DNA of 64,000 nucleotides from Leucobacter aridicollis (GTDB taxonomy: Bacteria > Actinomycetota > Actinomycetes > Actinomycetales > Microbacteriaceae). The notes below the pieces were generated by a model. It ran no database searches and had not been told where the DNA came from. It saw only the letters and a list, made by a program, of their open reading frames with translations. Position 1 is the stretch's first letter. Each line of letters starts with the position of its first letter. Location: NCBI RefSeq assembly GCF_024399335.1, contig NZ_CP075339.1, forward strand, positions 2,232,001 to 2,296,000, written 5' to 3'. Positions 9,220 to 18,548 of this stretch are shown in pieces. The position numbers were made by a program, and so were the translations under genes.

Positions 9220-10680
9220 TTAGCCGTTCCGTCTGCGGATACGGATGTGACGCTGCTGCATCATGCCCTGCAGCCCCTCGGGCCCGAGCTCACGCCCGAA
9301 GCCCGACATCTTCCAGCCCCCGAAGGGGGCTTGGAGCTCGGAAACATCGTTGACGTTCACTCCGACGCCACCAGCGTGCAGCCCCTCGGCAACGCCCCAG
9401 GCGCGGTCGAGGTCATCGCCGAAGACGTAGGCGGCGAGACCGTAATCTCCGCGGTTCGCGAGTTCGACGACGTCGTCCGATGCGCCGAAGCGGTGCACGG
9501 CGACAAGCGGACCGAAGCTCTCCTCGTGCATCACAAGCGCGTCGACCGGTACACGATCGAGCACCGTCGGCTCAAAGAACATCGAGGCGTCGAGCCCGTC
9601 GCGCACCACAGCGTTCTTGCCGCCAGCACCGAGCACAGCGCCCCGAGCAACTGCCTCGTCAATGTGCTTGCGGGTCTTCTCAATTACTGCGGGCGTCGTG
9701 ACTGGGCCACCGGTCACCCCTGCGTCGACGCCGTGGCCAAGCGTGATCGCGCGTGCTTCGGCAGCGACCGCCTCAGCGAACTCGTCGGCGATGCTGTCGG
9801 CAACGTAGATGCGGTTCACGGCGATGCAGATCTGGCCGGCGTTCGAGAACGAGCGGCGCGCGGCACCCGCCGCTGCCTCGGCAATGTTCGCGTCGTCGAG
9901 CACGATGAACGGAGAGTGGCCGCCGAGTTCGAGGGTGACGCGCTTCATCGTGGCCGCGGCCGAGCGCATGATGGCCTGGCCGGTCGCCGTGGATGCGGTC
10001 GCGGTGATCGCGGCGACGTCGGGGTGCTCCGACAGCCGCGATCCCGCCTCGAGCGCTCCGGGCAGGTCCGAGAGCACGCCCTCGGGGAGGCCCGCGTCGA
10101 GGAAGCACCGCACGAACTCCGCGATCGCGAGCGGCGCCTCGACGGGCGGCTTCACGACCACCGAGTTGCCGGCGGCGAGCGCCGGGCCGATCTTCCACGC
10201 GTAGAGGTCGACCGGGTAGTTCCAGGGCACGATCGCGGCGACGACGCCGAGCGGCTCCCAGGTGACGAGCGAGCGAATGTCCTTCCGCGCGGTCGGGCGC
10301 ATCGATCCCCACACTCGTCGCCCCTGCTCCGCGTAGTAGCGGATCACCTGGGCGCCGAAGGAGATCTCCTTGACGCTGTCGGGGACGGGTTTGCCCTGCT
10401 CGCGGGTGAGCAGTTCGGCGATCGTCGGGGTGCGTTCGTCGACGAGTGCGGCGGCGCGGATGAGGATCTCGGCGCGCTCGTCGGCGGTGAGCAGGTTCCA
10501 GCGGGTGAACCCCTCCTGCGCGGCGACGACCGCCCGGTCGACGTCGGCGGCGTTCGCGACCGCGCTCGTTCCGACAAGCTCGCCGGTGGCGGGGTCGCGC
10601 ACCTCAATGCGGTCGCCGCTCAGGGATGGCGTCCAGTCCCCGCCGATGCAGAGATCGCGGTCGAGACTCGCCACGGTCAC
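9220..10680 (-). CDS. NAD(P)-dependent aldehyde dehydrogenase
   Basis: A 486-residue aldehyde dehydrogenase. Key motifs are WEPLGVVAAIVPWNYPVDLY (cofactor region), the catalytic glutamate in TLELGGHSPFIVLDDANI, the catalytic cysteine in FSNAGQICIAVNRIYV and the C-terminal PFGGWKMSGFGRELGPEG. The GTG at 10680 shares GTGA with the stop of the SIS gene and is preceded by GGAGG; a second GTG two codons on is an alternative. It is the last gene of the nucleoside-type operon and would oxidise a pathway aldehyde. The substrate is not known. Confidence 0.9.
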   Translation of the reverse strand: MTVASLDRDLCIGGDWTPSLSGDRIEVRDPATGELVGTSAVANAADVDRAVVAAQEGFTRWNLLTADERAEILIRAAALVDERTPTIAELLTREQGKPVPDSVKEISFGAQVIRYYAEQGRRVWGSMRPTARKDIRSLVTWEPLGVVAAIVPWNYPVDLYAWKIGPALAAGNSVVVKPPVEAPLAIAEFVRCFLDAGLPEGVLSDLPGALEAGSRLSEHPDVAAITATASTATGQAIMRSAAATMKRVTLELGGHSPFIVLDDANIAEAAAGAARRSFSNAGQICIAVNRIYVADSIADEFAEAVAAEARAITLGHGVDAGVTGGPVTTPAVIEKTRKHIDEAVARGAVLGAGGKNAVVRDGLDASMFFEPTVLDRVPVDALVMHEESFGPLVAVHRFGASDDVVELANRGDYGLAAYVFGDDLDRAWGVAEGLHAGGVGVNVNDVSELQAPFGGWKMSGFGRELGPEGLQGMMQQRHIRIRRRNG

Positions 10681-11465
10681 TTCACCTCCGGCGCGGAGAA
10701 CTCGCGCGAGCGGAGACGGCGCCACAGCTCCGCGTAGTTGCGGTCGTTCTGCTGGTGCGCGAGCTTCGTGCGGTTCGAGTTCGTGTTCACCATGATCATC
10801 GGGGTCTCGCCGCGCGCGACGAGCGCCGCCGAGGTGGACGCGTTGATCGCGTGGCCGACGGCGACCGCGATCGATGTCGACGTTGGTCCAACGGGGAACT
10901 CAAGACCGTCGATGTACTGTGAGGCGTCCTCGAGCGGGATGCCCGTGTCGATGACGACGTCTGCGATCTCGAAGAGCCGGTGCCCGCTCGAGTGGCGACT
11001 CTCGACCTGTGAGGAGTGCGGCACCGAGGTGACTGCAATCACCTTCAGTCCGCGCTCCTTGAATTCGACGGCCATGTCGAGGATCACGGCGTTGATGCCC
11101 GAGTGCGAGAACAGGATGAGCGAGTCGCCCTCCTTGATCTGGTGCGAGCGGAGGATCGCGTTGCCGTACCCCTCGCGCGTGTGCAGGAAGCGGTACTGGG
11201 CGGTGCCCTGGTCGCCGAGTACGTGATGCATCAGCGCAATCGAGCTTTCAACAATCGGACGGAAGCCTGTCACGCCGCCGGTGCGTGGGAACATTTCGAG
11301 GGCTGCAAAGCCACCGTGGCCGGTGCCGAAGGTGAATACGAGGCCGTCGTTCTGGATGGTGTCGGCGCAGATCTCTGCGGCCTGCTTGATCGCCTCGTCC
11401 TGCGTGTCACGAACGCCGGCAAGCTTGGCGATGACGTCGTCGAAGTATCCGCGTGCAATACTCAT
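10677..11465 (-). CDS. SIS-domain sugar-phosphate protein
   Basis: A 262-residue protein with a single SIS (sugar isomerase) domain. Typical segments are GLVFTFGTGHGGFAALEMF (phosphosugar-binding loop, about 38-56), then SLILFSHSGINAVILDMAVE and KVIAVTSVPHSSQ. Such proteins bind or isomerise phosphorylated sugars, so in this operon it could act on a sugar phosphate released from the nucleoside. The ATG at 11465 has GAGGA upstream; an ATG 14 codons earlier is weaker. It overlaps the aldehyde dehydrogenase gene by GTGA and follows the phosphorylase gene after 38 bases. Confidence 0.85.
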   Translation of the reverse strand: MSIARGYFDDVIAKLAGVRDTQDEAIKQAAEICADTIQNDGLVFTFGTGHGGFAALEMFPRTGGVTGFRPIVESSIALMHHVLGDQGTAQYRFLHTREGYGNAILRSHQIKEGDSLILFSHSGINAVILDMAVEFKERGLKVIAVTSVPHSSQVESRHSSGHRLFEIADVVIDTGIPLEDASQYIDGLEFPVGPTSTSIAVAVGHAINASTSAALVARGETPMIMVNTNSNRTKLAHQQNDRNYAELWRRLRSREFSAPEVK

Positions 11466-11503
11466 GTGTTTTCCTCTTTCGTGTGTGGTTCTTGTAGCGG
11501 CGA

Positions 11504-12241
11504 TCACTCGGCGACGAGCGCTTCGAGGCCAGCCTGCAGCAGGTCGAGCTCGGCCTGGCGCCGATCCTCGCCGTCGAGCTTTGCGAAGTTGTCGCCTGCG
11601 ACGCTCGCAAGGCAGAGCGACGCGGCCGCGATGCCGCGGGCGCGGGCGACGACGAACACCGCGCTCGTCTCCATGTCGGTGCCGACGATGTGTTGCGCGC
11701 GGCGTCGCTCGACGAGCTCCGCCTGGCCTGCGGGGTTGTCGCGCCGCATGAGCTCCGTGTAGAAGCCGTCGGCGGACTCGTAGATCCCGGTGACGACGGT
11801 GCGCCCGGTCGCTCGGGCCGCCTGCTCCGCTTTCGCGGTGAGCTCGAAGTCGGGCACCGCTGGGTACTCGAGCGGAAGGTAACCTGCGGAGGTGCCCTCG
11901 CCGCGGGTGGCGCCGTGCGCGACGACGAGCGACCCGAGCTGGGTGTCGCTGGCGGTCATCACGGTGCCGAGCCGCAGCACGCGCTTCACGCCGATGTAGG
12001 AGAGTTCCTCGACGACGACCGCGGCGATCGGCGCGCCCATTCCGAACGCGCTGATCGTGATCCGGCGCCCCTTGTACGTGCCCGTCGCGGTCGTGAGTCC
12101 GCGATCCTCGTTCAGCAGGACGGCGTCTTCGAGCAGTTCAGTCGCGAGGAGCACGCGGCCCCGGTCCCCGACGATGATGGCGTCTTCGCCGACCTGGTCG
12201 GGTGTGCAGTGGATGTACCAGGCTTCTCGTGTTGCAGTCAT
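11504..12241 (-). CDS. Nucleoside phosphorylase (uridine phosphorylase-like, NP-I family)
   Basis: A 245-residue phosphorylase expected to split a nucleoside with phosphate into base and ribose-1-phosphate. The family marks are VGDRGRVLLATELLE (phosphate-binding start), ISAFGMGAPIAAVVVEEL, the glycine-rich RLGTVMTASD and the ribose-binding TDMETSAVFVVARARGI near the C-terminus. The length is right for trimeric or hexameric NP-I enzymes. The ATG at 12241 is preferred over one four codons upstream because GAGAGAAG precedes it. It lies in the operon with the BMP-type nucleoside importer, which supports a nucleoside substrate; the base is not known. Confidence 0.85.
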   Translation of the reverse strand: MTATREAWYIHCTPDQVGEDAIIVGDRGRVLLATELLEDAVLLNEDRGLTTATGTYKGRRITISAFGMGAPIAAVVVEELSYIGVKRVLRLGTVMTASDTQLGSLVVAHGATRGEGTSAGYLPLEYPAVPDFELTAKAEQAARATGRTVVTGIYESADGFYTELMRRDNPAGQAELVERRRAQHIVGTDMETSAVFVVARARGIAAASLCLASVAGDNFAKLDGEDRRQAELDLLQAGLEALVAE

Positions 12242-12292
12242 TGCTTCTCTCATTCGTGTTGTGGTCTGTGTGGTGAGCGCGGTGTCGCGCGC

Positions 12293-13252
12293 TCAACGCC
12301 CCAGGTCGGTGGCGCGGGCTCTGAGCATGGCCGCGGTCGCTGCTGCGGCCGCGGCGATGTGCTCGAGCATGGGGTGCGGGTCGGTGTCGTGAGCGCGGTC
12401 GCGAGCGCGAATGGGGTCGGCTGCGATGCGGGCGGCGAGCGTCCCTGAGAACGTGTCCCCCGCGCCGGTCGTGTCGACGCCGGCCACCGGCTCGGCGGGT
12501 ACGGACCCGATGGGCTCGATCGTCGCGTTCGCGGTCACTCGGCGCAGTTCGGCGCCACGCGAGCCCCGTGTCACGATGATGTCGGTGCCGGGCCTGGCCG
12601 CTGCCGCGATTCCCGCGAGGTAGCCACTCTCGCCCTCGCTCAGCGTGATGACGTCGGCGCGGGCGGCGAGCGCTGTTGCGAGGTCGCCGCTGAGCGAGTC
12701 GGGATCCTGCTTGAGGATCCAGCAGAGCGTCGCGTCGGGGCGGATCGCGTCGAGCAGTTCCCGCGTGGCATGCTCCGGGCCGATCGTGACGACGACCGCA
12801 TCGGCTGCGGCCGCGAGCCGCCGTTGCTCGCTCGTCAATGCGCCGTCGTGGCAGTCTCCCGGGTCGAACAGGCAGATCGTGCCGTCGCCCTCGGGGTAGA
12901 GGAGGAACGATGTCGGGCTGCGCGTCCCACGCGTGGCGATGCCACCGCATCCGGCGCCGCCGCGTTCGACGGCGTCGATCCACGCGGCTCCGTCAGGGTC
13001 CTGTCCGACCCAGGACAGCGCTTCGACGCGCACGCTCGACCCGACGACGGCCGTGCCCTTGCCGCTCGGGTCGGGCGCTCGCGGTGCGGCCGCTGCGCGG
13101 GTGACGTGCGCGACGCCGCCGTATCGCGGCCATTCGTCAGCGCGGCCAAGCACCGTCGTTGTCGCGTCTGTCCCACGAAACGGCGCGAGCTGCATGGCGA
13201 AGTCGACACTGGCATAGCCGGTGACGAGCAGGAGCGGGGCGACGGCCGTCAC
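12293..13252 (-). CDS. PfkB-family carbohydrate/nucleoside kinase
   Basis: A 319-residue ribokinase-family kinase. The N-terminal LLLVTGYASVDFAM and the C-terminal anion-hole and catalytic motif PVAGVDTTGAGDTFSGTLAA (catalytic Asp in GAGD) are clear. The GTG start at 13252 shares GTGA with the isochorismatase stop; the frame upstream of this is shadow sequence of the neighbour. In the operon it could phosphorylate a sugar or nucleoside intermediate between the phosphorylase and the SIS protein. Which hydroxyl or sugar it uses cannot be told. Confidence 0.85.
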   Translation of the reverse strand: MTAVAPLLLVTGYASVDFAMQLAPFRGTDATTTVLGRADEWPRYGGVAHVTRAAAAPRAPDPSGKGTAVVGSSVRVEALSWVGQDPDGAAWIDAVERGGAGCGGIATRGTRSPTSFLLYPEGDGTICLFDPGDCHDGALTSEQRRLAAAADAVVVTIGPEHATRELLDAIRPDATLCWILKQDPDSLSGDLATALAARADVITLSEGESGYLAGIAAAARPGTDIIVTRGSRGAELRRVTANATIEPIGSVPAEPVAGVDTTGAGDTFSGTLAARIAADPIRARDRAHDTDPHPMLEHIAAAAAATAAMLRARATDLGR

Positions 13253-13815
13253 AGCAGATCCTTCGCCTCGGCGAGGGAGCCGACCCGCCCGAAGTACCGG
13301 TCGATATCCTCGAGGCTTGCTTCCGCGAGATGAGGTCGGTTCGAGTTCGTTGCCTCGCGTGGCACGAACACGTCGAAGCCGCCGGCGAACGCGTCCTGTA
13401 CCGTCGCGCGGATGCACACGTTCGTCTTCACGCCCGCGACGATGACGCGTTCGATTCCCTGCTCGCGCAGGACGAGGTCAAGGTCCGTCGCGTAGAACCC
13501 GGAGTAGCGCCGCTTCGGCACGACGATCTCGTTCGCGCGCTCCACGGGCTCGAACCCCGAGAAGTACGCGGCGTCGTGCTCCCCGTCTTGGTGGTGTCGC
13601 GGCAACTTCGCGAACTCGAAGTCGGCGAGCCCACGGTAGTGGCGTTCGACCGAGTGGACGAGCAGCGCGTCGCGCTCGCGAGCGGTGTCGCGCAGCTCAG
13701 CGAGCGCGGGCAGCGTGTCCTCGACATCGGGGTAGTAGTTCGGTTGCCCCGCCTCGTAGAACGAGTTGATGACGTCGACGAGCAGCAGTGCTGTCTTCGG
13801 GTGGTGTGTGTTCAC
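13249..13815 (-). CDS. Isochorismatase-family cysteine hydrolase
   Basis: A 188-residue alpha/beta hydrolase of the isochorismatase superfamily. The catalytic Asp is in TALLLVDVINSFYEAG, a Lys in IVVPKRRYSGFYATDLD, and the nucleophilic Cys in VIVAGVKTNVCIRATVQDA. The Zn-binding Asp-x-His pattern of true nicotinamidases is not evident, so an amidase or ureido-type hydrolase is more likely. The GTG at 13815 has AGGAAC before it and follows the permease stop by 20 bases. Its presence with the phosphorylase suggests cleavage of an amide or ureide derived from the base. Confidence 0.85.
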   Translation of the reverse strand: MNTHHPKTALLLVDVINSFYEAGQPNYYPDVEDTLPALAELRDTARERDALLVHSVERHYRGLADFEFAKLPRHHQDGEHDAAYFSGFEPVERANEIVVPKRRYSGFYATDLDLVLREQGIERVIVAGVKTNVCIRATVQDAFAGGFDVFVPREATNSNRPHLAEASLEDIDRYFGRVGSLAEAKDLL

Positions 13816-13834
13816 TAGAGTTCCTGTCGGTGGA

Positions 13835-14737
13835 TCAGACGGCGACACGGCTGCTGCGACGAAGCGTCGTGAAACCGGTCCAAGCGAGCACCGCAACGAC
13901 GGCGATGTACGGCAGGGTCTGGATAAGGTCGGTCGGGAATTCGCTGTTCGTCTGCAGCCGCACCTGGAGGGCGTCGAAGAACGAGAACAGCAGGCATGCG
14001 AGCGCCGTCGGGAGCGGGCGCGAACGGCCGAAATAGAAAGCCGCGAGTGCAACGAATCCGCGCCCGGCAATCATGTTCTCGTTGAACAGGCCGCTCACGC
14101 CGAGTGCGAGCGCCACTCCTCCGAGGCCCGCGAGGAGGCCCGCAATCGAGCCGGCGAGGTCGCGGATGCCGAGCGTTCTGACCCCGAGCGAGGCCGTCGC
14201 GAATTCGTTCGCCCCGGTCGCGCGCGTCCGGATCCCCCACCGCGTGTTCGCAAATACCCAGGCGAGCACCGGCACGAGCACGACGGCGAGCCAGAACAGC
14301 ACGTCCTTTCCGCTCAGGATCGCGCCGAGCACGGGAACGTCAGCGAGCCCGGGAATCGTGATGCGCGGGATGCGGGGCTGCTCGGGGAACCGCAGCGTCC
14401 CCGAGACGCCGTACACGCTCCGCAAGACGAACCCGACGATGCCGAGCACAACAATGTTGAAGCCAAGCCCGACGATGATCTCGTTCGCGGCGAGCCGCGT
14501 GATGACCAGGCTCATGATCAGGCCGGCGACGGCGCCAGCCGCGCCCCCGACGAGTACGCCGACGACCCAGTTACCGGTCGCGGCGCTCGACAGGATGCCG
14601 GCGAAAGCGCCAACGAGCATCTGGCCTTCGAGACCGATGTTCACGACGCCGGCGCGCCGGTGTACTGCGCCGCCGAGCGCGGCAAGCACGATCGGAACTG
14701 CGAGCAGCAGCGTCGAGTTGATGATGCTGTCGATCAT
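13835..14737 (-). CDS. Nucleoside-type ABC transporter permease 2
   Basis: A 300-residue permease of the BMP (basic membrane protein) transporter group, with about eight hydrophobic helices. The N-terminal region contains AALGGAVHRRAGVVNIGLEG, the signature of this permease type. It would form half of the channel for a nucleoside-like solute. The ATG overlaps the stop of the first permease gene by ATGA, and the isochorismatase gene follows after 19 bases. Confidence 0.88.
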   Translation of the reverse strand: MIDSIINSTLLLAVPIVLAALGGAVHRRAGVVNIGLEGQMLVGAFAGILSSAATGNWVVGVLVGGAAGAVAGLIMSLVITRLAANEIIVGLGFNIVVLGIVGFVLRSVYGVSGTLRFPEQPRIPRITIPGLADVPVLGAILSGKDVLFWLAVVLVPVLAWVFANTRWGIRTRATGANEFATASLGVRTLGIRDLAGSIAGLLAGLGGVALALGVSGLFNENMIAGRGFVALAAFYFGRSRPLPTALACLLFSFFDALQVRLQTNSEFPTDLIQTLPYIAVVAVLAWTGFTTLRRSSRVAV

Positions 14738-15864
14738 GCCGACACCTCCGTCTGGTTCCGTTTCGCCTTTCGACCGCGCAAGAGCCGCGGAATCGCGAAC
14801 TGCGCAACGGCGAGCATCATGATCGTGCCCTGCAGGATGCTAATGAGTTGGATCGGAATGTTCACGAAGAGCTGGACGGTCGCCCCGGCAGCCGCGAGTG
14901 CGCCGAACGCAACGGCGCCGATGACCACGCCAACGGGGTTGAATCGGGCAAGCAGGGCAATCGCGATGCCGGTGAAGCCGAAGCTTGCTGAGAACCCGAC
15001 CGAGAACCGGTGCACGACGCCAAGCGCGTGCACTGCGCCGCCGAGACCGCCGATCGCACCCGAGATGAGCATCGCGCTCATCAGCACCGTGCGCACCCGC
15101 AGCCCCTGCGCCAGCGAGAACCGCGCGGTCTTCCCGACCGCGTCGAACTCGAAGCCGAGCTGACTGCGCTTGATCCAGAAGCCGTAGAAGACGACGAGCG
15201 CGATCGCGAGCACGAACCCTGCGTTGAGCTGTCCGGGAGGAGCGAGCAGGGGAAGCTCCGCCGACCCTGCGACGTACTCCGTAGCCGAGTTCGCCTGCCC
15301 CGGCGCCAAGAAGTATGACTGCACGAGCCAGGCCGTGACTCCGGTGACAATGAAGTTGAACATAAGCGTCGAGACGACTTCGTCAACGCCGAGCCAGGTA
15401 CGCAGGATCGCAGGAACCAACGCAACGGCGATTCCCGCAAGCATGCCAGCAACGAGGCAGGCGGTTATGGCGAGCATTGGCGGGAGGGCTCCGACGCTCA
15501 CTCCGACGACGGCCGCGGCGAGCCCGGCGAACCCGAAGCTCCCCTCGACTCCGACGTTGAAGACGCCGCCCCGGAACGCGATCGCTGCCGCCAGCCCAGT
15601 GAAGAGCAGCGGCGTCGCCGCGGTCAGCGTCGCGTTGATCCTCGCGGCATCGCCGAACGCCTCTTGCACGAGCATGCCGTAGATCTCGAGCGGGTTTGCG
15701 CCGCCCAGGATGAGGGCGACCGCTCCAACCGCGAGCGCGATCACGACGGGGACTGCGATCCGCCAAGCGGATTCTCCCGCGGCCCGCCACGAGAAACGCT
15801 TCGGGACGGGGACAGGAACGTAGCTGGTGTGCGCGCCGGTCTCAGGCGCCTGCTGGTGTGTCAC
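14734..15864 (-). CDS. Nucleoside-type ABC transporter permease 1
   Basis: A 376-residue permease paired with the downstream one. After a short cytoplasmic N-terminus, membrane helices begin near residue 33 and the conserved loop AAIAFRGGVFNVGVEGSFGF appears near residues 93-112. The longer size relative to its partner is usual for the first permease of BMP systems. It overlaps both its neighbours by ATGA, so the three transporter genes are translationally coupled. Confidence 0.88.
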   Translation of the reverse strand: MTHQQAPETGAHTSYVPVPVPKRFSWRAAGESAWRIAVPVVIALAVGAVALILGGANPLEIYGMLVQEAFGDAARINATLTAATPLLFTGLAAAIAFRGGVFNVGVEGSFGFAGLAAAVVGVSVGALPPMLAITACLVAGMLAGIAVALVPAILRTWLGVDEVVSTLMFNFIVTGVTAWLVQSYFLAPGQANSATEYVAGSAELPLLAPPGQLNAGFVLAIALVVFYGFWIKRSQLGFEFDAVGKTARFSLAQGLRVRTVLMSAMLISGAIGGLGGAVHALGVVHRFSVGFSASFGFTGIAIALLARFNPVGVVIGAVAFGALAAAGATVQLFVNIPIQLISILQGTIMMLAVAQFAIPRLLRGRKAKRNQTEVSA

Positions 15865-17450
15865 GCGGTCTCCCCGTCCTCGTGCTGCCCGCCGGAGCGA
15901 GCATCGTTCTCTTCCGCCATGCCGAGCATGAGCTTGCCGAGCACGACGCGGTCAGCGTCTCGCCCGAGCTCGCCGACGACGCGCCCCTGGTGCAGCACCA
16001 GGATGCGGTCGGCGAGCGCCTGAATCTCGTCGAGCTCCTCGCTGAACAGCACGACAGCGCTGCCCGCATCGCGTGCCTGACGCAACTGCTCGTGGATGAA
16101 CGCGATACCGCGAATGTCGACGCCACGCGTCGGCTGGCTCGCGACGAGCACCTCCGGCCGGTCGCGAAGCTCGCGCGCGATCACGACGCGCTGTTGGTTG
16201 CCGCCTGACAAACTCGAGATCGGATCATTCTCGGAACCGTAGCGCACAGCACCCGTCGTGAGCACCGAGCTGATGGCCGCCTTCACGCGTGCGGGCGAGA
16301 ACCAGCCGCCGCGAGTGAGCGCGGTGAGTGACGGCGACGCGATCGCGTTATCGGCGATCGACAGATCGAGCGCGAGGCCCTCGTGCTTGCGGTCGGCGCT
16401 CACATACCCGAACCCCGCCTTGCGCCGGGCCCGCACGGACGTCCGGGTCACGTTCGTTCCGCGAAGCGCGACGGAGCCCGCAGCGAGCCGCCGCAGGCCG
16501 ATGAGCACCTCGGCGAGCTCGTCCTGGCCATTGCCGGACACGGCGGCCACGCCGAGAATCTCGCCCGCGCGGACCTCGAGGTCGACCCCGGAAAGTCGCT
16601 CGATCCCGCGGTCGTCTGTCGCCTTCAGTCCGCTGCATGCGAGGACGACCTCGCGCGGCGTCCCTGGGGTCCCGGCGTCCGAGGGCGCGGCTTCGCCGCC
16701 CATGATGAGCGTGGCGAGGCCCTCGATCGTCGCATCGGCCCGCGAGATCGCGGGCTCGGTGATCCCGGCGCGCAGCACCGTTATCTCGTCCGCGACGCGC
16801 AGCACCTCGCCGAGCTTGTGGCTGATGAAGATGACAGTCTTGCCATCGGCAACGAGCCGCCTGAGCAGATCAAGCAGCTGCGCCGCCTGGACCGGCGCGA
16901 GCACTGCCGTCGGCTCGTCGAGGATGAGCAGGTCGGCCCCACGCCCAATAAGCCGCAGAATCTCGACCTGCTGCTGAATGGCGATCGGAGCGTGGGCGGC
17001 TTGCAGATCCCAGTTGATGTCGGTGCCGACGGACTCAGCGAGCACCTCTGCCTCGCGGCGAGCGCGCGCCCAATCGATGCGCCCGGCCGACATCGGCTCG
17101 CTGCCGAGCACGAGATTCTCGAGGAGCGTCAGGTCGGGGACGATCGCGAGTTCCTGCTGCACGAGTCCAATGCCGCGTCGAATGGCGTCCCGCGCACTCG
17201 AAAGCCGCACTGGTTCGCCGTCGATGAGGATCGTGCCCTCATCGGGCCTGTCGAGGCCATAGAGCATTTTCATGAGGGTGCTCTTGCCCGCGCCGTTCTC
17301 GCCGATGACGGCGAGCACCTGCCCCCTGTGCGCGGCGAGCGAGACGTTTCGATTCGCTCGGACCGGGCCGAAGGATCGTGCGATCCCCCGCGCCTCGATC
17401 CGGGGTGGCGGAGCGGCGTCGCTGCCCGCCACCCGGATGTCGTGTTCCAT
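15861..17450 (-). CDS. Nucleoside-type ABC transporter ATP-binding protein (two ABC domains)
   Basis: A 529-residue double ATPase. The first domain has Walker A GENGAGKSTLMKML (about 51-64), signature-like region and Walker B LLILDEPTAVL. The second domain has the degenerate Walker A AVSGNGQDELAEVL and a good signature LSGGNQQRVVIAREL, the asymmetric arrangement normal for sugar and nucleoside importers of this group. It energises the two permeases and the BMP lipoprotein. It begins 33 bases after the lipoprotein gene and overlaps the first permease gene by 4 bases. Confidence 0.92.
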   Translation of the reverse strand: MEHDIRVAGSDAAPPPRIEARGIARSFGPVRANRNVSLAAHRGQVLAVIGENGAGKSTLMKMLYGLDRPDEGTILIDGEPVRLSSARDAIRRGIGLVQQELAIVPDLTLLENLVLGSEPMSAGRIDWARARREAEVLAESVGTDINWDLQAAHAPIAIQQQVEILRLIGRGADLLILDEPTAVLAPVQAAQLLDLLRRLVADGKTVIFISHKLGEVLRVADEITVLRAGITEPAISRADATIEGLATLIMGGEAAPSDAGTPGTPREVVLACSGLKATDDRGIERLSGVDLEVRAGEILGVAAVSGNGQDELAEVLIGLRRLAAGSVALRGTNVTRTSVRARRKAGFGYVSADRKHEGLALDLSIADNAIASPSLTALTRGGWFSPARVKAAISSVLTTGAVRYGSENDPISSLSGGNQQRVVIARELRDRPEVLVASQPTRGVDIRGIAFIHEQLRQARDAGSAVVLFSEELDEIQALADRILVLHQGRVVGELGRDADRVVLGKLMLGMAEENDARSGGQHEDGETA

Positions 17451-17483
17451 CAGTTCCAGACTTCCCTGTCGGATGCGTGTTGG

Positions 17484-18548
17484 TTAGTTCCCCTGGAAGT
17501 AGTCGGGGTAGCCGTCGGTGACGACGTTCCAGACCTGAATATCTCCAGCAATGATGCCGGCCTTGAGTTCCTCGACCTTCGCGATTGCTTCGGGAGCGAT
17601 CGCGTCCTTCGTGAACTCGAAATCGGTCAGGCCGACGGCATCCTCCTTCAGACCGAATGTGATGGTTTTGCCGCCAGGGAACGATCCCTTCGCGTAGTCC
17701 TTCACCACGCTCTCGACGGCGAGGTCCGCACGCTTGAGCACGCTCGTAAGCACAAAGCCTGGCGCCTGATCGTCCTGGTTGTCATCGACGCCGATCGCGT
17801 AGTGGTTCGCGTCCTGTGCCGCCTGAATGACGCCGGCGCCCGTGCCGCCCGCGACGGCGTACACGATGTCAGCGCCCTGCTCGAACATTGCCTGTGCGAG
17901 CTGCTGCCCCTTCGCCGGGTCGGCGAAGTCGTTGGAGTATGCAGTGAGCACCTCAACCTCGGGGTCCACTGCCTTCGCTCCCTCGATGAAGCCGACAAGG
18001 AACTTGTCGATGCCGACGCTTGATGCGCCACCGATCACGCCGAGCTTCTTATCTGCGTTGATCTTCGGGTCGCTCGTGTTCGTCGTCTGCATCGCGGCGA
18101 GCGCGCCAGCGAGATACGAGCCTTCTTGCTCTTGGAAGAGCACCGAGGCGACGTTGTCGCCGGCGGACTCTGCGTTGAAGATCACCCAGTCGCTCTCAGG
18201 GAAGTCCGCGGCGACTTTGCCGATCATCTCGTTGTGTGAAAACTCGAGGTCGACAACCAGGTTGATCCCTGCCTGTCCGGCGCGGCGCAGCAACTGCTCG
18301 CCCTGGCCGACGATGTCGTCTGACTCGATCGTGCTCGGGGTGAGACCCGTATCTGCCACCGCCCGCTTGAACCCCTCGTTTGCGAGGTCGTTGTAGGACT
18401 GGTCGCCGAGGCCGCCCTGCGCGACAACGAGGGCAACCTTGTCCCCGCTGCCTCCCGTCGCGGGTCCTCCGTTACTCGGCGCGCACGCCGTCAGGGCGAT
18501 GAGCGTAGCCGCCGCCGGTGCGAAGAGCAGTGCTCGAGTTCGATTCAT
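17484..18548 (-). CDS. BMP-family nucleoside-binding lipoprotein
   Basis: A 354-residue extracytoplasmic binding protein of the BMP/Med family, known to bind nucleosides or related compounds. The start ATG at 18548 is preceded by GGAGGATCTC and gives a lipoprotein signal (MNRTRALLFAPAAATLIALT) with lipobox LTAC. An open frame extends far upstream to 19304, but that portion is the shadow of the GntR gene. Family segments are LVVAQGGLGDQSYNDLANEG at the mature N-terminus and IGGASSVGIDKFLVGFIEGA in the middle. It lies directly upstream of the ATPase and permease genes. Confidence 0.92.
   Translation of the reverse strand: MNRTRALLFAPAAATLIALTACAPSNGGPATGGSGDKVALVVAQGGLGDQSYNDLANEGFKRAVADTGLTPSTIESDDIVGQGEQLLRRAGQAGINLVVDLEFSHNEMIGKVAADFPESDWVIFNAESAGDNVASVLFQEQEGSYLAGALAAMQTTNTSDPKINADKKLGVIGGASSVGIDKFLVGFIEGAKAVDPEVEVLTAYSNDFADPAKGQQLAQAMFEQGADIVYAVAGGTGAGVIQAAQDANHYAIGVDDNQDDQAPGFVLTSVLKRADLAVESVVKDYAKGSFPGGKTITFGLKEDAVGLTDFEFTKDAIAPEAIAKVEELKAGIIAGDIQVWNVVTDGYPDYFQGN

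Noticed and set aside
9247-10737. 496-codon open frame on the plus strand over the aldehyde dehydrogenase
   Set aside because: It is the antisense shadow of a clear enzyme gene in GC-rich DNA; the product is Arg/His-rich without any motif.
13249-13815. Calling the isochorismatase-family protein a nicotinamidase because pncB is nearby
   Set aside because: The Asp-x-His metal motif expected in nicotinamidases is not visible, so only the family is assigned.
13766-15163. 465-codon plus-strand frame over the permease genes
   Set aside because: Antisense to two permeases with clear membrane helices; composition is Arg/Asp/Glu-rich noise.
16383-18023. 546-codon plus-strand frame over the ABC ATPase and lipoprotein
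   Set aside because: Antisense shadow of two well-supported genes.
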